A DNA stretch of 64,000 nucleotides from 66-474 sp051954935 (GTDB lineage Bacteria; Pseudomonadota; Gammaproteobacteria; Xanthomonadales; Rhodanobacteraceae): positions 1 to 64,000 of the forward strand of contig JBQCHG010000063.1 of assembly GCA_051954935.1 (NCBI GenBank), written 5' to 3'. Numbering within the stretch: the stretch's first letter is position 1; each line of letters starts with the position of its first letter. The position numbers and the translations under genes are program-made. Positions 40,944-50,235 of the stretch are shown here, in pieces. Below the pieces are notes generated by a model. The model did not search any database, was not told where the DNA came from, and saw nothing but the letters and a program-made list of their open reading frames with translations.

Positions 40944-42707
40944 ATGCACGGCCTCGGCTTCATCCGCGATCTCGCTTTCGTCATGCTCGGTGCGGGCGTG
41001 ATCACGGTGCTGTTCCATCGATTGCGCCTGCCCGTGCTGCTTGGCTACATCATCGCGGGCGTGCTGATCGGTCCGCATACGCCGTGGGCGCTGGTGACCG
41101 ACGAACGCACGATGCGCGACATCTCCGACCTCGGCGTGCTGCTGCTGATGTTCACGCTCGGTCTGGAATTCTCGTTGCGCAAGCTGCGCGCGCTGGGTGC
41201 GCGCGTGTTGCTGGCGGGCATGACCGAAGTGGGCCTGATGCTGTGGCTCGGCATCGAGGCCGGGCGCCTGGCCGGCTGGTCGCCGCGCGCGGCGCTGTTC
41301 CTCGGAGGCGTCGTCTGCTTTTCCTCCACGATGGTGGTGGTGCGCAACATCGAGGCGCGCGGCATGAAGCGCGAGCCGTTCGTGCCGTTGCTGGTCGGGC
41401 TGCTGATTTCCGAGGAAGTGCTGACCGTATTGCTGCTGACGATCCTGAGCGTGGTCGCCGCGGGTGGCGAGGTGGCGCCCGACGCGGCGCTCGGCGTGAT
41501 CGGGCGCATGGCGATCTTCATCGTGGCCGCGCTGATCGCGGGGTTGCTGTTGCTGCCGAAGCTGCTGGATGCGATCGCGGCTTTCGGTCGCGAGGAAATG
41601 CTGCTGGTCGCGGCGCTGGGCATCTGCTTCGGCGCCAGCCTGCTTGCCGAATTCTCGGGGTTCAGCATCGCGCTCGGCGCATTCCTCGCCGGCGTGGTCG
41701 TCGCGGAAGCGCATTGCGCGCCTCGCATCGTCCGCATGGTCGCGCCGGTGCGCGACATGTTCGCCGCGATCTTCTTCGTCGCGATCGGTCTGCTGCTCGA
41801 CCCTCACCTGCTGTGGAGCGTGGCGTTGCCGGCGCTCGGGCTGGCGGCGTTGGTGATCTTCGGCAAGGTCTTCGCGAGCGGCGCGGGTGTGTTCCTGTTC
41901 GGCGGCGCCGGCGCGGGCAGGGCATTGCGCGTCGGCCTGAACATGGCACAGATCGGCGAGTTCTCGTTCGTGATCGCGAGCCTCGGCATCGCCGGCGGCG
42001 CGGTCGGCCAGGAGCTGTATCCGCTGGCGGTAGGCGCGGCGGTAATTTGCATGGCGATCTCGCCGTTGCTGACCGTCAACGCGCCGGCGATCCAGCGCGG
42101 CCTGTTGAAAGTCACGCCACGCGCGCTGCTGACGCTGACTTCCGGCTACGGCGAATGGCTCGCGCAACTGCAGCCCAGCGGCGACAACCTCGTGATCGCG
42201 CGCATGCTGCGGCGGCTGCTGTGGCACATCGGCGTGAACGTGCTGCTGGTGTGTGCGGTGTTCATCGGCGGCGCATGGCTGGAGCGCGCGATCCCGCGCC
42301 ACTGGCCGCAATGGGCGATGGATGATGCGCTGCGTCGTTCCCTGATCTGGGCGGCGGCGTTGTTCGTCTCCTTGCCGATGCTGATCGCGACTTATCGCAA
42401 GGCCGACGCCTTGGGCATGTTGCTCGCGGAACTGGGTATTCGCGAGAGCCTGCACGGCGCGCGCACCGAAGCGTTGCGGCGCGTTTTCGCCAAGCTGGTT
42501 CCCATGTCCGCGCTGTTCGGGCTGGCGGTGTTGGTGGCGGTGCTGGGCGCGGCGATCCTGCCGCCGCGCGGCGTGCTGATCGCCTTGCTGGCGATCGGAG
42601 CGGCTACGGCCGGGGTTTTATGGAAGGCCCTGGTGCGCGTGCACGCTCGCATGCAGGCAAGCCTGCGTGATCTGGTGGAAAAGCCGGACGAGGGCAAAAC
42701 TGGATGA
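40944..42707 (+). CDS. CPA2-family cation/proton antiporter (KefB/KefC-like)
   Basis: The 587-residue protein has some twelve to fourteen membrane helices: LGYIIAGVLIGPHTPW, LGVLLLMFTLGLEFSLRKLR, CFSSTMVVVRNIEARG, FGASLLAEFSGFSIALGAFL and AAIFFVAIGLLLDP are signature stretches of CPA2 K+/Na+-H+ antiporters. Unlike KefB/KefC it lacks a C-terminal RCK/TrkA-N domain; the C-terminal 170 residues instead hold four further helices (HIGVNVLLVCAVFIGGAW). The ion is not evident. It is divergent from the peptidase gene with about 126 bases between. Confidence 0.83.
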   Translation: MHGLGFIRDLAFVMLGAGVITVLFHRLRLPVLLGYIIAGVLIGPHTPWALVTDERTMRDISDLGVLLLMFTLGLEFSLRKLRALGARVLLAGMTEVGLMLWLGIEAGRLAGWSPRAALFLGGVVCFSSTMVVVRNIEARGMKREPFVPLLVGLLISEEVLTVLLLTILSVVAAGGEVAPDAALGVIGRMAIFIVAALIAGLLLLPKLLDAIAAFGREEMLLVAALGICFGASLLAEFSGFSIALGAFLAGVVVAEAHCAPRIVRMVAPVRDMFAAIFFVAIGLLLDPHLLWSVALPALGLAALVIFGKVFASGAGVFLFGGAGAGRALRVGLNMAQIGEFSFVIASLGIAGGAVGQELYPLAVGAAVICMAISPLLTVNAPAIQRGLLKVTPRALLTLTSGYGEWLAQLQPSGDNLVIARMLRRLLWHIGVNVLLVCAVFIGGAWLERAIPRHWPQWAMDDALRRSLIWAAALFVSLPMLIATYRKADALGMLLAELGIRESLHGARTEALRRVFAKLVPMSALFGLAVLVAVLGAAILPPRGVLIALLAIGAATAGVLWKALVRVHARMQASLRDLVEKPDEGKTG

Positions 42708-42756
42708 GCAAAGCCGCTGGGGGGGCGGCTTCCAAGTCCCCACCTCGCCACAAATG

Positions 42757-42785
42757 AAAAAGGGCCGGCATTGAGCAGGCCCTTT
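42757..42785 (-). terminator. Intrinsic terminator of tmRNA
   Basis: On the minus strand AAAGGGCC, loop TGCTCAATGCC, and GGCCCTTTTT form a stem plus T-run about ten bases beyond the tmRNA 3' end. Confidence 0.82.
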
Positions 42786-42793
42786 CCGTTTGA

Positions 42794-43146
42794 TGGTGGA
42801 GGCGGGGGGAATCGAACCCCCGTCCGAAGGCGCTCCGCGCCCGGCGCTACATGCTTAGCCCAACGTTCGATCTTGTCCCGCGGCAACACGATGGGCAAAG
42901 CACACCGCGGGACCAGCACGTTCTGGTTTGACCGCGGCCGACGTGCGGCAACTGCGGCGATCCCGTGATGATGACCCTACATCCGCGAGCACGGGCACAA
43001 GCGGGTTCGGGGCTAGGCCTTAAGCGGCCAGAGCGTAGACGTCGTCGTTCGCGTCTAGTTTTTTGCCACCGGATTAACGAGGAAGATGACGCCCTCGGCA
43101 TGCTCCAAGCTACTTTGCTGCCCCCGTCGAAGCCAGGTCGCCCCCG
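42794..43146 (-). ncRNA. ssrA: tmRNA
   Basis: The minus strand starts GGGGGCGACCTGGCTTCGAC and ends GGTTCGATTCC...CCTCCACCA, the paired tRNA-like ends of tmRNA. The tag frame (plus coordinates 43020-43052) reads ANDDVYALAA followed by TAA, with GCG as first codon, close to the E. coli tag. It rescues stalled ribosomes together with SmpB, whose gene lies about 1 kb away. Confidence 0.95.
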
Positions 43147-43301
43147 GGGACAGCTAATGTGCGGGTGCACGGCGGAGAAATCAACCATGGCTGGTAGGAT
43201 TCGGCATTCACATTCACCGCAGCTTTCTTCGCCAGTGCGGTCATGGATGGCCGCTTTTTGACCTTGGCGATCGGGACGATCGCTGCTCATCCTGGGCTTC
43301 T

Positions 43302-44144
43302 ATGGGAAATATCGTCTGGCTCGCCTCCTACCCCAAATCCGGCAATACCTGGTTGCGCGCGTTCCTGGCCAATCTGATCGCCAATCGCGCCGACCCGCTG
43401 AAGCCGAGTGAAATCCGGAACTACACCGAGGAGGAGGCGAAGGCCGACCGTTTCTCCGAGTTGGCAGGTCGCCCGAATACGCAACTCGATGCCGATGAAC
43501 TTGCTGCACTGCGTACCCAGGTGCACGCGTTGATCGCGCAGCGCGCGCAGGGCACACGGCTGGTCAAGACTCACAACCTGTGCGGAAGCTTCAACGGCCA
43601 TGCCCTCTTCAACTGGCAGGTTTCGGCCGGCGCGATTTACGTCGTGCGCAATCCGCTGGACGTGGCCGTAAGCATGACGCACCACTTTGGACTTTCGGCG
43701 GATGAGGCCATCGACCGGCTGGGCGACGACAGGGTGGCCTCGGCGAATGATGAATTGTTTGTCAGCCACATCATGGGTTCCTGGTCCACCCATGTTTCAG
43801 GTTGGGCAGACATGGCGCAGCGTGCGCCCGGGAAGGTGCTGCTGTTGCGTTACGAGGATCTGCTCGAAAAGCCTGCGAAGAATTTCGGCAAGGCCGCGAA
43901 GCTGATTGGAGTGCAGGACAAGGCAAGGATCGAACGGGCGGTGAAACACGCCTCTTTCGGGACGCTGTCCACGCTGGAGAAGCGTGAGGGCTTCGTGGAA
44001 GCGGTGGACGAGAAGACCTGGTTCTTCCACAAAGGGCGCGCGAACCAGTGGCGCGACGTTCTGAGCCGCGATCAGATCGCGCGCGTGGTGCACGACCACC
44101 GCGAGCAGATGGCAAGATTCAAGTACCTGCCTGCGGGATTTTGA
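43302..44144 (+). CDS. Sulfotransferase domain protein
   Basis: The 280-residue product carries the PAPS-binding motifs of cytosolic-type sulfotransferases: IVWLASYPKSGNTWLRAFLA near the N terminus (5'-phosphosulfate loop), VKTHN, and AIYVVRNPLDVAVSMTHHFG (3'-phosphate loop). KVLLLRYEDLLEKP and the C-terminal FFHKGRANQWRDVLSRDQI, which matches the RKGxxGDWK-type motif, complete the family pattern. The acceptor substrate is unknown. It stands alone between tmRNA and smpB. Confidence 0.88.
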   Translation: MGNIVWLASYPKSGNTWLRAFLANLIANRADPLKPSEIRNYTEEEAKADRFSELAGRPNTQLDADELAALRTQVHALIAQRAQGTRLVKTHNLCGSFNGHALFNWQVSAGAIYVVRNPLDVAVSMTHHFGLSADEAIDRLGDDRVASANDELFVSHIMGSWSTHVSGWADMAQRAPGKVLLLRYEDLLEKPAKNFGKAAKLIGVQDKARIERAVKHASFGTLSTLEKREGFVEAVDEKTWFFHKGRANQWRDVLSRDQIARVVHDHREQMARFKYLPAGF

Positions 44145-44206
44145 CGGGCGGAGGGCATTGGCTTTCCCCTCGGGTCGGGAGAGGAAGTCCAGGAGATCTC
44201 GGCAGG

Positions 44207-44698
44207 TCACCCCACCCGGTTCTTCGCCCGCATCGTGCGCTGTTTTTCGCGCTGCCAGTCGCGTTCCTTCTCGGTCGCGCGCTTGTCGTGCTGCTGCTTG
44301 CCGTGCGCGACGCCGATCTCCAGTTTCACGCGATTGTTCTTCCAGTACATGGCGGTTGGGATCAGGGTCATGCCCTTGCGTTCGACCGCGCCGATCAGCT
44401 TGTCGATCTCGGCGCGATGCAGCAGCAGCTTGCGGGTACGCCGGTCTTCCGCGATCACGTGCGTGGAAGCGGAAATCAGCGGCGGGATCGAAGCGCCGAA
44501 GAGATAGATCTCGCCGCCCTTCACCAGCGCGTAGGCTTCGCTCAGATTGATCCTGCCCTCGCGAAGGCTCTTCACCTCCCAACCCTGCAGCGCAACGCCC
44601 GCTTCGAAGCGCTCGTCTATGTGGTACTCGTGGCGCGCGCGCTTGTTGAGCGCGATCGTCGAGCCGCCTTTGCCGTCCTTGTCTTTCTTCTTTGCCAT
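44207..44698 (-). CDS. smpB: SsrA-binding protein SmpB
   Basis: SmpB binds the tRNA-like part of tmRNA and brings it to stalled ribosomes. The 163-residue product has the conserved core: IALNKRARHEYHIDERFEAG, VALQGWEVKSLREGRINLSE, and a basic tail (KQQHDKRATEKERDWQREKQ). Length and motifs match the family. It is divergent from ratA with 19 bases between the starts. Confidence 0.96.
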   Translation of the reverse strand: MAKKKDKDGKGGSTIALNKRARHEYHIDERFEAGVALQGWEVKSLREGRINLSEAYALVKGGEIYLFGASIPPLISASTHVIAEDRRTRKLLLHRAEIDKLIGAVERKGMTLIPTAMYWKNNRVKLEIGVAHGKQQHDKRATEKERDWQREKQRTMRAKNRVG

Positions 44699-44717
44699 AT
44701 CGGTTGTTTAGAATGGG

Positions 44718-45152
44718 ATGATGACCCACGTCCACCGCCAGGCGCTGGTGCGCCACACGCCCGAGCAGATGTTCGATCTGGTCAACGACGTGGAAGCATA
44801 CCCGCGGCGCTTCACCTGGTGCGCGGACGCGCGCGTGCGCGAACGCGGCAAAGGCTTCCTGGTGGCGCGGCTGGATTTGCGTTTCGCCGGCCTTACCCAG
44901 CACTTCGTGACCCGCAACGAGATCGAACGCCCGCACCGCATCGGCATGCGATTCGTCGAGGGTCCGTTCCGCACCTTGAGCGGCGAGTGGGTGTTCGCGC
45001 CGCTCGGCGACGAAGGCTGCAAGACTTGCCTGACGCTGGATTTCGAAATCGCCAATCCGCTGACCGGGTTGGCGTTGCGCATGGGCTTCCAGAAACTCGC
45101 CGATCGCATGGTGGACGACTTCGTGGCCGAGTCCAACCGCGCCTATGCCTGA
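44718..45152 (+). CDS. ratA: RatA-like START/coenzyme Q-binding domain protein
   Basis: The 144-residue product (ATG 44718 or 44721) belongs to the polyketide cyclase/START group: ALVRHTPEQMFDLVNDVEAY, FTWCADARV, ITRNEIERP-like TRNEIERPHRIGMRFVEGPF, and ANPLTGLALRMGFQKLADRM. In E. coli the orthologue RatA is described as affecting 70S ribosome assembly; COQ10-like ubiquinone binding is the other family role. It overlaps ratB by 8 nt. Confidence 0.88.
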   Translation: MMTHVHRQALVRHTPEQMFDLVNDVEAYPRRFTWCADARVRERGKGFLVARLDLRFAGLTQHFVTRNEIERPHRIGMRFVEGPFRTLSGEWVFAPLGDEGCKTCLTLDFEIANPLTGLALRMGFQKLADRMVDDFVAESNRAYA

Positions 45153-45429
45153 GCGCGCGACCATCCACGTGAGCGTGGTTTGCGCCGCGCCGGACCGGGT
45201 GTTCCTGCGCGAGCTGGACCTCGCCCCGGGCGCGAACGTGCAGGATGCGATCGAAGCTTCCGGCTTCCGCCAGTCCTGGCCGGAAGTGCCGATAAGTGAC
45301 GAGCGCCTTGGCATCTTTGCGCGCAAGGCGGGTTTCACCACGCCGCTGCGTGACGGCGATCGCGTGGAAATCTATCGTGCGTTGAAGGTCGATCCGAAGG
45401 AAGCGCGGCGGAAGAGGGCGCAACGCTGA
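45145..45429 (+). CDS. ratB: RnfH/UPF0125 family protein RatB
   Basis: The 94-residue product is a ubiquitin-like beta-grasp protein: ATIHVSVVCAAPDRVFLREL, GANVQDAIEASG, RLGIFARKAGFTTPLRDGDR and VEIYRALKVDPKEARRKRA. The family pairs with RatA across the gammaproteobacteria, and here the genes overlap. Function is unknown. The bamE gene converges on its end with a 9-bp gap. Confidence 0.88.
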   Translation: MPERATIHVSVVCAAPDRVFLRELDLAPGANVQDAIEASGFRQSWPEVPISDERLGIFARKAGFTTPLRDGDRVEIYRALKVDPKEARRKRAQR

Positions 45430-45438
45430 TCGGCGGTA

Positions 45439-45876
45439 TCAGCCGCCGCCGCTGCCCTGTTCGGCTTTCTTCTCCAGCGCCTGCTGCTCTTCCTTGGTCA
45501 GGTTCGAGGGATACAGCGGGCCATATTTCTTCGCTTCCAGCAGGAGTGCCTGCGGCGTTTCCTTGAGGAAGTTGCCTTCGGTGCGCACCAGCGTGTCGTT
45601 GTTGAAATAAAGCGTCAGGTCGCGTTCCTGCACCTTGCCGCCGCGCTTCTGCATGGTCGCCACGTAATCCCATCTGTTCTGGTCGAACGGGCTGGTGACC
45701 GAAGGCGTGCCGAGCAGCGCGACTACCTGCCGCTTGCTCATGCCCGGCTTGAGCGCCTGCACGGCCTGGGGATCGAGCAGGTTGCCCTGCTGCACGTCCG
45801 GTTTGTAGATGACGCTGCAACCGCCGAGCGCAAGGCCCAGCGCGACAGAGAAAAGGACGACAATCGGTTTGCGCAT
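45439..45876 (-). CDS. bamE: Outer-membrane assembly lipoprotein BamE
   Basis: From ATG 45876 the product is 145 residues with a lipoprotein signal (SVALGLALGGCSVIYKPDVQ, Cys at about residue 20), followed by QGNLLDPQAVQALKPGMSKR and QVVALLGTPSV, the SmpA/OmlA core, and YFNNDTLV. BamE is a lipoprotein of the BAM complex that inserts beta-barrels. It is divergent from fur with about 150 bases between, the usual arrangement in this order. Confidence 0.92.
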   Translation of the reverse strand: MRKPIVVLFSVALGLALGGCSVIYKPDVQQGNLLDPQAVQALKPGMSKRQVVALLGTPSVTSPFDQNRWDYVATMQKRGGKVQERDLTLYFNNDTLVRTEGNFLKETPQALLLEAKKYGPLYPSNLTKEEQQALEKKAEQGSGGG

Positions 45877-46023
45877 CGCAAAGATATTCGGGCGGGAGAG
45901 GGGCGGATGATACACTAGGCATCGTTCCGCAACTTGGATATCTCGCTTCGCGGACCGGTGTTGCTCCCTCGACCCCCGCCGTGCCCTGCGCAGGACAGCC
46001 GCCTCGACGCGAGAGTTGGAACC

Positions 46024-46458
46024 ATGGCAACGGGAAACGACCCGGAAAACGTGATGGAGTCGCAGGAGCTGCGCAAGGCGGGCCTGAAGGTCACGCATCC
46101 GCGCATGCGTGTGCTGGAAATCCTGGAGACCTCGCGCAGCCATCTCACCGCCGAGGACATCTACAAGCGCCTGCTCGGCGATGCCCAGGACATCGGCCTT
46201 GCCACCGTCTACCGGGTGCTCACGCAATTCGAGGCGGCGGGCCTGGTCACGAAGCACAACTTCGAAGGCGGCCAGGCGGTCTACGAGCTCGATCGCGGCA
46301 AACACCACGATCACATGATCGACGTGGAAACCGGCAAGGTGATCGAGTTCGTCAACGAGGAGATCGAACGCCTGCAGCGCGAGATCGCCGCCAGGCACGG
46401 CTACGAACTGGCCGACCACTCGCTGGTGCTGTACGTGAGGCCCCGGAAAAAATCGTGA
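46024..46458 (+). CDS. fur: Ferric uptake regulator Fur
   Basis: From ATG 46024 the product is 144 residues (ATG 46054 is an alternative). The winged helix includes LRKAGLKVTHPRMRVLEILE and DIGLATVYRVLTQFEAAGLV; the metal site HHDHMIDVETGKVIEF has His94, His95 and His97. The CxxC pair of E. coli Fur, which holds a structural zinc, is absent, as in other members that manage without it. Fur represses iron-uptake genes when iron is bound. It is divergent from bamE. Confidence 0.95.
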   Translation: MATGNDPENVMESQELRKAGLKVTHPRMRVLEILETSRSHLTAEDIYKRLLGDAQDIGLATVYRVLTQFEAAGLVTKHNFEGGQAVYELDRGKHHDHMIDVETGKVIEFVNEEIERLQREIAARHGYELADHSLVLYVRPRKKS

Positions 46459-46494
46459 CGGCGCCGTGCGGCCGTCGGCTCCGGGGCTTGGGGA

Positions 46495-48195
46495 TCACCT
46501 GATCCGCGCCAGCAACGCCTGGAAGCGCGGATCCTCGTGCAGGGATTCAAGTTCGCTGTCGTGTTCCATCCAGGCGCGATCGCCCCAGCCCAATCGCAGC
46601 GCCTCCTCCAGCAGGCCGATCGCCCGGTCGGAATCGCCCTGCACGGCATAGAAGCACGCACCGTTGTAGAGCACCACCGGCTCGCTGCGCCCCTGGGCGA
46701 GCGCGCGCTCGGCCATGGCGACGCCTCTCTGCCGCTCGCCGACCTGGATGAGGTTGTTGGCGGCGATCTGCAGCGCGCGGGTATCGTGCGGATTGAGCTT
46801 GAGGTGCTTCTCTACCGTGCCCAGCGCACCGAGGCGTACTTTCATTTCGTCCTGCTTCCGGCCCAGCGACGCGTAAACCTGCGCGAGAAACACCGGGGTC
46901 TGGTAATCGGCCGGATTGACTTCCATGGCTTTGAGGTAAAGCTCGATCGCCTTGTCGAAGTTGCCTTCCGAGGAACATGCCAGACCGTAGTAGTAGTACG
47001 CCTCGAAAAGATTGGCGTTGAGCGCGATCGCCGCGTCGAACTCCCGTTGCGCGTCCGCATAATTTTCGCTGATGAAGAAGGCCAGCCCGCGAGCCGCGTG
47101 CGCTTCCGCCGAATCGGAGTCCAGCGCCAGAGCCTGCTCGCTGGCCCGATTGGCACGGGCGACATTCTCCGCACTGGCTTCGGCATAGCGATACAGCATC
47201 GAGTAGGCGTCCGCCATGCCGGCGTAGGCGAGCGCGTACTTGGAATCCACCGCGATCGCCTGTTCGTACATGTTGATGGCGTGCTCGTAATCCCGGCGCG
47301 CCATCGAATACATGTAACTGCGGCCCCGCAGGTAGTAGTCGTAGGCTTCCGGTTCCGATGTCGCGACGTACTGGAGGGCGCGGCGTTCCCGCGGCGTGAG
47401 CGTGACCTGCATAGCCTTGACGATGCTGTGCGCAATGTCGTCTTGTATCGCGAAAACGTCCTTCATCTCGCGATCGTAGGTTTCCGACCACAGGTGCGAA
47501 TCCGAGTGGGCATCTATGAGCTGTGCGGTGATGCGCACCCGGTCGCCGGCGCGGCGCACGCTGCCTTCCAGCACGGTGCCGACGTTGAGTTCCTGCGCGA
47601 CAGCCCGGATGCCGGCTTCCTTTCCCTTGAACGCGAACGAGGACGTGCGCGAGGCCACTTTCAACTGCGGCAGCTTGCAAAGCAGGTTGAGGATTTCCTC
47701 GGAGATCCCGTCGCTGAAGTATTCGTTGTCAGGATTGCCGCTCATGTTCACGAACGGCAACACCGCAATGGTGCGGCGATCGCTTTGCACCGGCGTGGCC
47801 GCCGGGTGCCCCGTCGAAGCCGCCGATCCCGGCCGTTCGGGCAAGCTTGCAACCGCCGCGGTCGGCGTGGCTCCGGGGTTGGCCGGCGCCGCGGACCCGG
47901 TGCCGGCGATCGCCGGAGAAGGCTGCAGTTCCAGGCGTCCGGTCCGCTCCACGCCATCCGGGCCGAGATCGAACATCCACGCCATCACGGCCGCGATGGG
48001 GAAGCCCAGCGCGACCAGCACGATCACCAGCTTGACCGTCCAGCCGGGCAAATCCATGGGCGGGAGCACGGTGGAAGCAACCTCGATGACCACCCAGCCG
48101 ACCACGATATAGACCACCGCGACGCGGATCACGCGCCGGCGCAACAGCTCCGACCAGAGCTTCTCGATGGGATGGCGCCGCGGCTTGTCCGGCAT
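46495..48195 (-). CDS. TolB-like/TPR membrane protein
   Basis: The 566-residue product starts with a cytoplasmic KLWSELLRRRVIRVAVVYIV and two membrane helices (VAVVYIVVGWVVIEVAS and LVIVLVALGFPIAAVMAWMF), then a linker rich in Ala/Pro/Gly and a domain IAVLPFVNMSGNPDNEYFSD with LLCKLPQLKVASRTSSFAF (FlgO/TolB-like). At least six tetratricopeptide-like repeats follow (for example MYEQAIAVDSKYALAYAGMA). Similar proteins often follow a CadC-like or adenylate cyclase domain; here that part is missing. Function is unknown; it may act as a scaffold. It converges on fur. Confidence 0.8.
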   Translation of the reverse strand: MPDKPRRHPIEKLWSELLRRRVIRVAVVYIVVGWVVIEVASTVLPPMDLPGWTVKLVIVLVALGFPIAAVMAWMFDLGPDGVERTGRLELQPSPAIAGTGSAAPANPGATPTAAVASLPERPGSAASTGHPAATPVQSDRRTIAVLPFVNMSGNPDNEYFSDGISEEILNLLCKLPQLKVASRTSSFAFKGKEAGIRAVAQELNVGTVLEGSVRRAGDRVRITAQLIDAHSDSHLWSETYDREMKDVFAIQDDIAHSIVKAMQVTLTPRERRALQYVATSEPEAYDYYLRGRSYMYSMARRDYEHAINMYEQAIAVDSKYALAYAGMADAYSMLYRYAEASAENVARANRASEQALALDSDSAEAHAARGLAFFISENYADAQREFDAAIALNANLFEAYYYYGLACSSEGNFDKAIELYLKAMEVNPADYQTPVFLAQVYASLGRKQDEMKVRLGALGTVEKHLKLNPHDTRALQIAANNLIQVGERQRGVAMAERALAQGRSEPVVLYNGACFYAVQGDSDRAIGLLEEALRLGWGDRAWMEHDSELESLHEDPRFQALLARIR

Positions 48196-48264
48196 TGCCT
48201 ACCCCTGTCTGGGAATGAGGCGAGGATACTCCAACGCCAAGGGGGCGTCAGTGCGGACGGCTCG

Positions 48265-49941
48265 TCAGGAGGCCTGCGCTTTCTCCAGCATCTTCTTCGC
48301 GTGTGCGCGCGCTTCGCGATCTATCTCCACGCCGCCGAGCATGCGCGCGAGTTCCTCGTTGCGGCCCTTTGCATTCAGCGCGGTGATGTGCGTCCGCGTG
48401 GATTTGCCTTCCACGGACTTTGCGACATGCAGATGCGCGTGCCCCTGCGCGGCTACCTGGGGAAGATGGGTTACGCACAGGACCTGCCGTTGCGTGCCCA
48501 GTGCGCGCAATTTCGCGCCGACCACTTCCGCGACCGCGCCGCCGATGCCGGCATCCACTTCGTCGAACACCATCGTGCCGGTTGCGTCCGCGCCCAGCGC
48601 GGCCACCTCGATCGCGAGGCCGATGCGCGACAGCTCGCCTCCTGAGGCCACGCGCCGCAGCGGGCGCGGCGGCATGCCGGGATTGGCGGAGACCAGGAAT
48701 TCGCAGCGCTCGCGGCCCTGCGCGTCGGGCTCGCTGCCGGGTTCCGGCTCCAATTCCGCCGCGAACGTGCCGCCGGCCATGCCGAGTTCGCCCATCAGCC
48801 GGCTTACGGAGGTGCCCAGTTTCTTCGCGGCACTCGCGCGGCCCTGGGATAGCGCCTTCGCTGCAGTTTCGTAATCGCGCGCGAGCCGTTCGCGTTGCGC
48901 GGCGAGCTTCGCCAGTGCATCGCCGGCACCTTCCAGCGATTGCAATTCTTCGTTCAATCGCTCCATGCGCGCGTGCAGTTCCGTGGCCGGCACGCGATGT
49001 CGGCGCGCGAGATCGTGCAATGCGGCCAGATGCGCATCCACTTCCGCATAGCGTTGCGGGTCGAGATCCATGTCCTGCGCATAGCGCGACAGCGCGTCGG
49101 CCGCTTCGCCGAGCTGGATGCCCGCGCTGTCGAGCAATTCCAGCGGACCGCGCAGCGCGGGATCAAGTTCGGCGAGGCGTTCCAGTTCGCCCTTCGCCCG
49201 CGCGATGCTGCGCGCCGCGGCGTATTCGGAATCGCCCTCCAGCAATTCGGCGAGGGCCGACGCGCCCTCGGCCAGCTTGCCGGCGTTCGCCAATCGCTGG
49301 TGCTGCACTTCCAGTTCGACGAGGGCTTCCGGCGGCAGGGCCCAGCGATGCAGTTCGGAGAGTTCGTGCCGCAGCAACTCGATCCGCGCCTGGCGATCCT
49401 CGCCGCCCGACAGCGCACGTTCCCGTGCGACGACCTCACGCCACTCGCCGGCCAGCATGCGCACGCGCGCGGCTTGGTCCTGCAAACCGCCGAACGCATC
49501 CAGCAATTGCAGTTGCTGTGCGCGATCCAGCAGCGCCTGGTATTCGTGTTGTCCGTGGATTTCCACCAGTGATGCGGCGAGTTCGCCCAATTGCGAAAGA
49601 CTCGCCGCGCGGCCGTTGATCCATGCGCGGGAGCCGCCCTCGGCGGCGATGACGCGGCGCAGGCGACAGCCGCCGTCTTCGTCATCCAGTGCCTGCTCGG
49701 CCAGCCAGTCGCGCGCCGTGGGCAGGGTGGCGAGATCGAACTCGGCGGCTAGTTCCGCGCGTTCGCAGCCCTGGCGCACCATGCCGCTGTCGGCACGCGC
49801 ACCCGAGAGCAGCAGCAATGCGTCCACCAGCAGCGATTTGCCCGCGCCGGTCTCGCCGGTGACCACGGTGAGCCCCGCGCCGAATTCGATCTCGGCGGCT
49901 TCGACCACGGCGAAGTTGCGGACGGAGAGGTGGGTGAGCAT
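48265..49941 (-). CDS. recN: DNA repair protein RecN
   Basis: RecN is an SMC-like ATPase for double-strand break repair. From ATG 49941 the product is 558 residues: LTHLSVRNFAVVEAAEIEFG with Walker A TGETGAGKSLLVDAL, then VEIHGQHEYQALLD, a coiled-coil middle, RRVASGGELSRIGLAIEV (signature), MVFDEVDAGIGG (Walker B) and VLCVTHLPQVAAQGHAHLHV. All diagnostic motifs are in place. It lies upstream of, and divergent from, hrcA, with an intergenic repeat between. Confidence 0.95.
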   Translation of the reverse strand: MLTHLSVRNFAVVEAAEIEFGAGLTVVTGETGAGKSLLVDALLLLSGARADSGMVRQGCERAELAAEFDLATLPTARDWLAEQALDDEDGGCRLRRVIAAEGGSRAWINGRAASLSQLGELAASLVEIHGQHEYQALLDRAQQLQLLDAFGGLQDQAARVRMLAGEWREVVARERALSGGEDRQARIELLRHELSELHRWALPPEALVELEVQHQRLANAGKLAEGASALAELLEGDSEYAAARSIARAKGELERLAELDPALRGPLELLDSAGIQLGEAADALSRYAQDMDLDPQRYAEVDAHLAALHDLARRHRVPATELHARMERLNEELQSLEGAGDALAKLAAQRERLARDYETAAKALSQGRASAAKKLGTSVSRLMGELGMAGGTFAAELEPEPGSEPDAQGRERCEFLVSANPGMPPRPLRRVASGGELSRIGLAIEVAALGADATGTMVFDEVDAGIGGAVAEVVGAKLRALGTQRQVLCVTHLPQVAAQGHAHLHVAKSVEGKSTRTHITALNAKGRNEELARMLGGVEIDREARAHAKKMLEKAQAS

Positions 49942-50009
49942 GGGATTGCGCAAGCGAGAGCGGTGAGCGCGAAGAGCTTACAGGCGCGTCATCCCGGCGC
50001 AAGCCGGAA

Positions 50010-50165
50010 TCCATTTTGCTTTCCTTCAAGAGGAACAGGAGCAACATGGACTGCAAAGTCCGTTCATGGGCTTTGCCCTTCGGGCCCGCCTCCGGCTGCT
50101 CAGTCGTCCCGGACGAATTTGTCCGGGCTCCGCTGCGGTGGTGCCGCGGCGGCCCCGGAATGACG
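50010..50165. repeat. Dispersed intergenic repeat, copy B
   Basis: Contains TGCAAAGTCC, GCTTTGCCCTTCGGGCC, CCCGGACGAATTTGTCCGGG and GGAATGACG in the same order as copy A at 31990-32140, with small differences. Lies between recN and hrcA, whose starts face apart. Confidence 0.75.
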
Positions 50166-50235
50166 CCGCTGAGTGTTAACCCGTTTCCGAGTCCCTCTAT
50201 TGCATTCTGCGGCCGTGCGCCGTATTGATGGTGCG

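Noticed and set aside
50168..50180. Possible CIRCE half-site GAGTGTTAA before hrcA
   Set aside because: Only one arm, with a mismatch, is present; the inverted partner at the right distance is absent, so no CIRCE operator is claimed.
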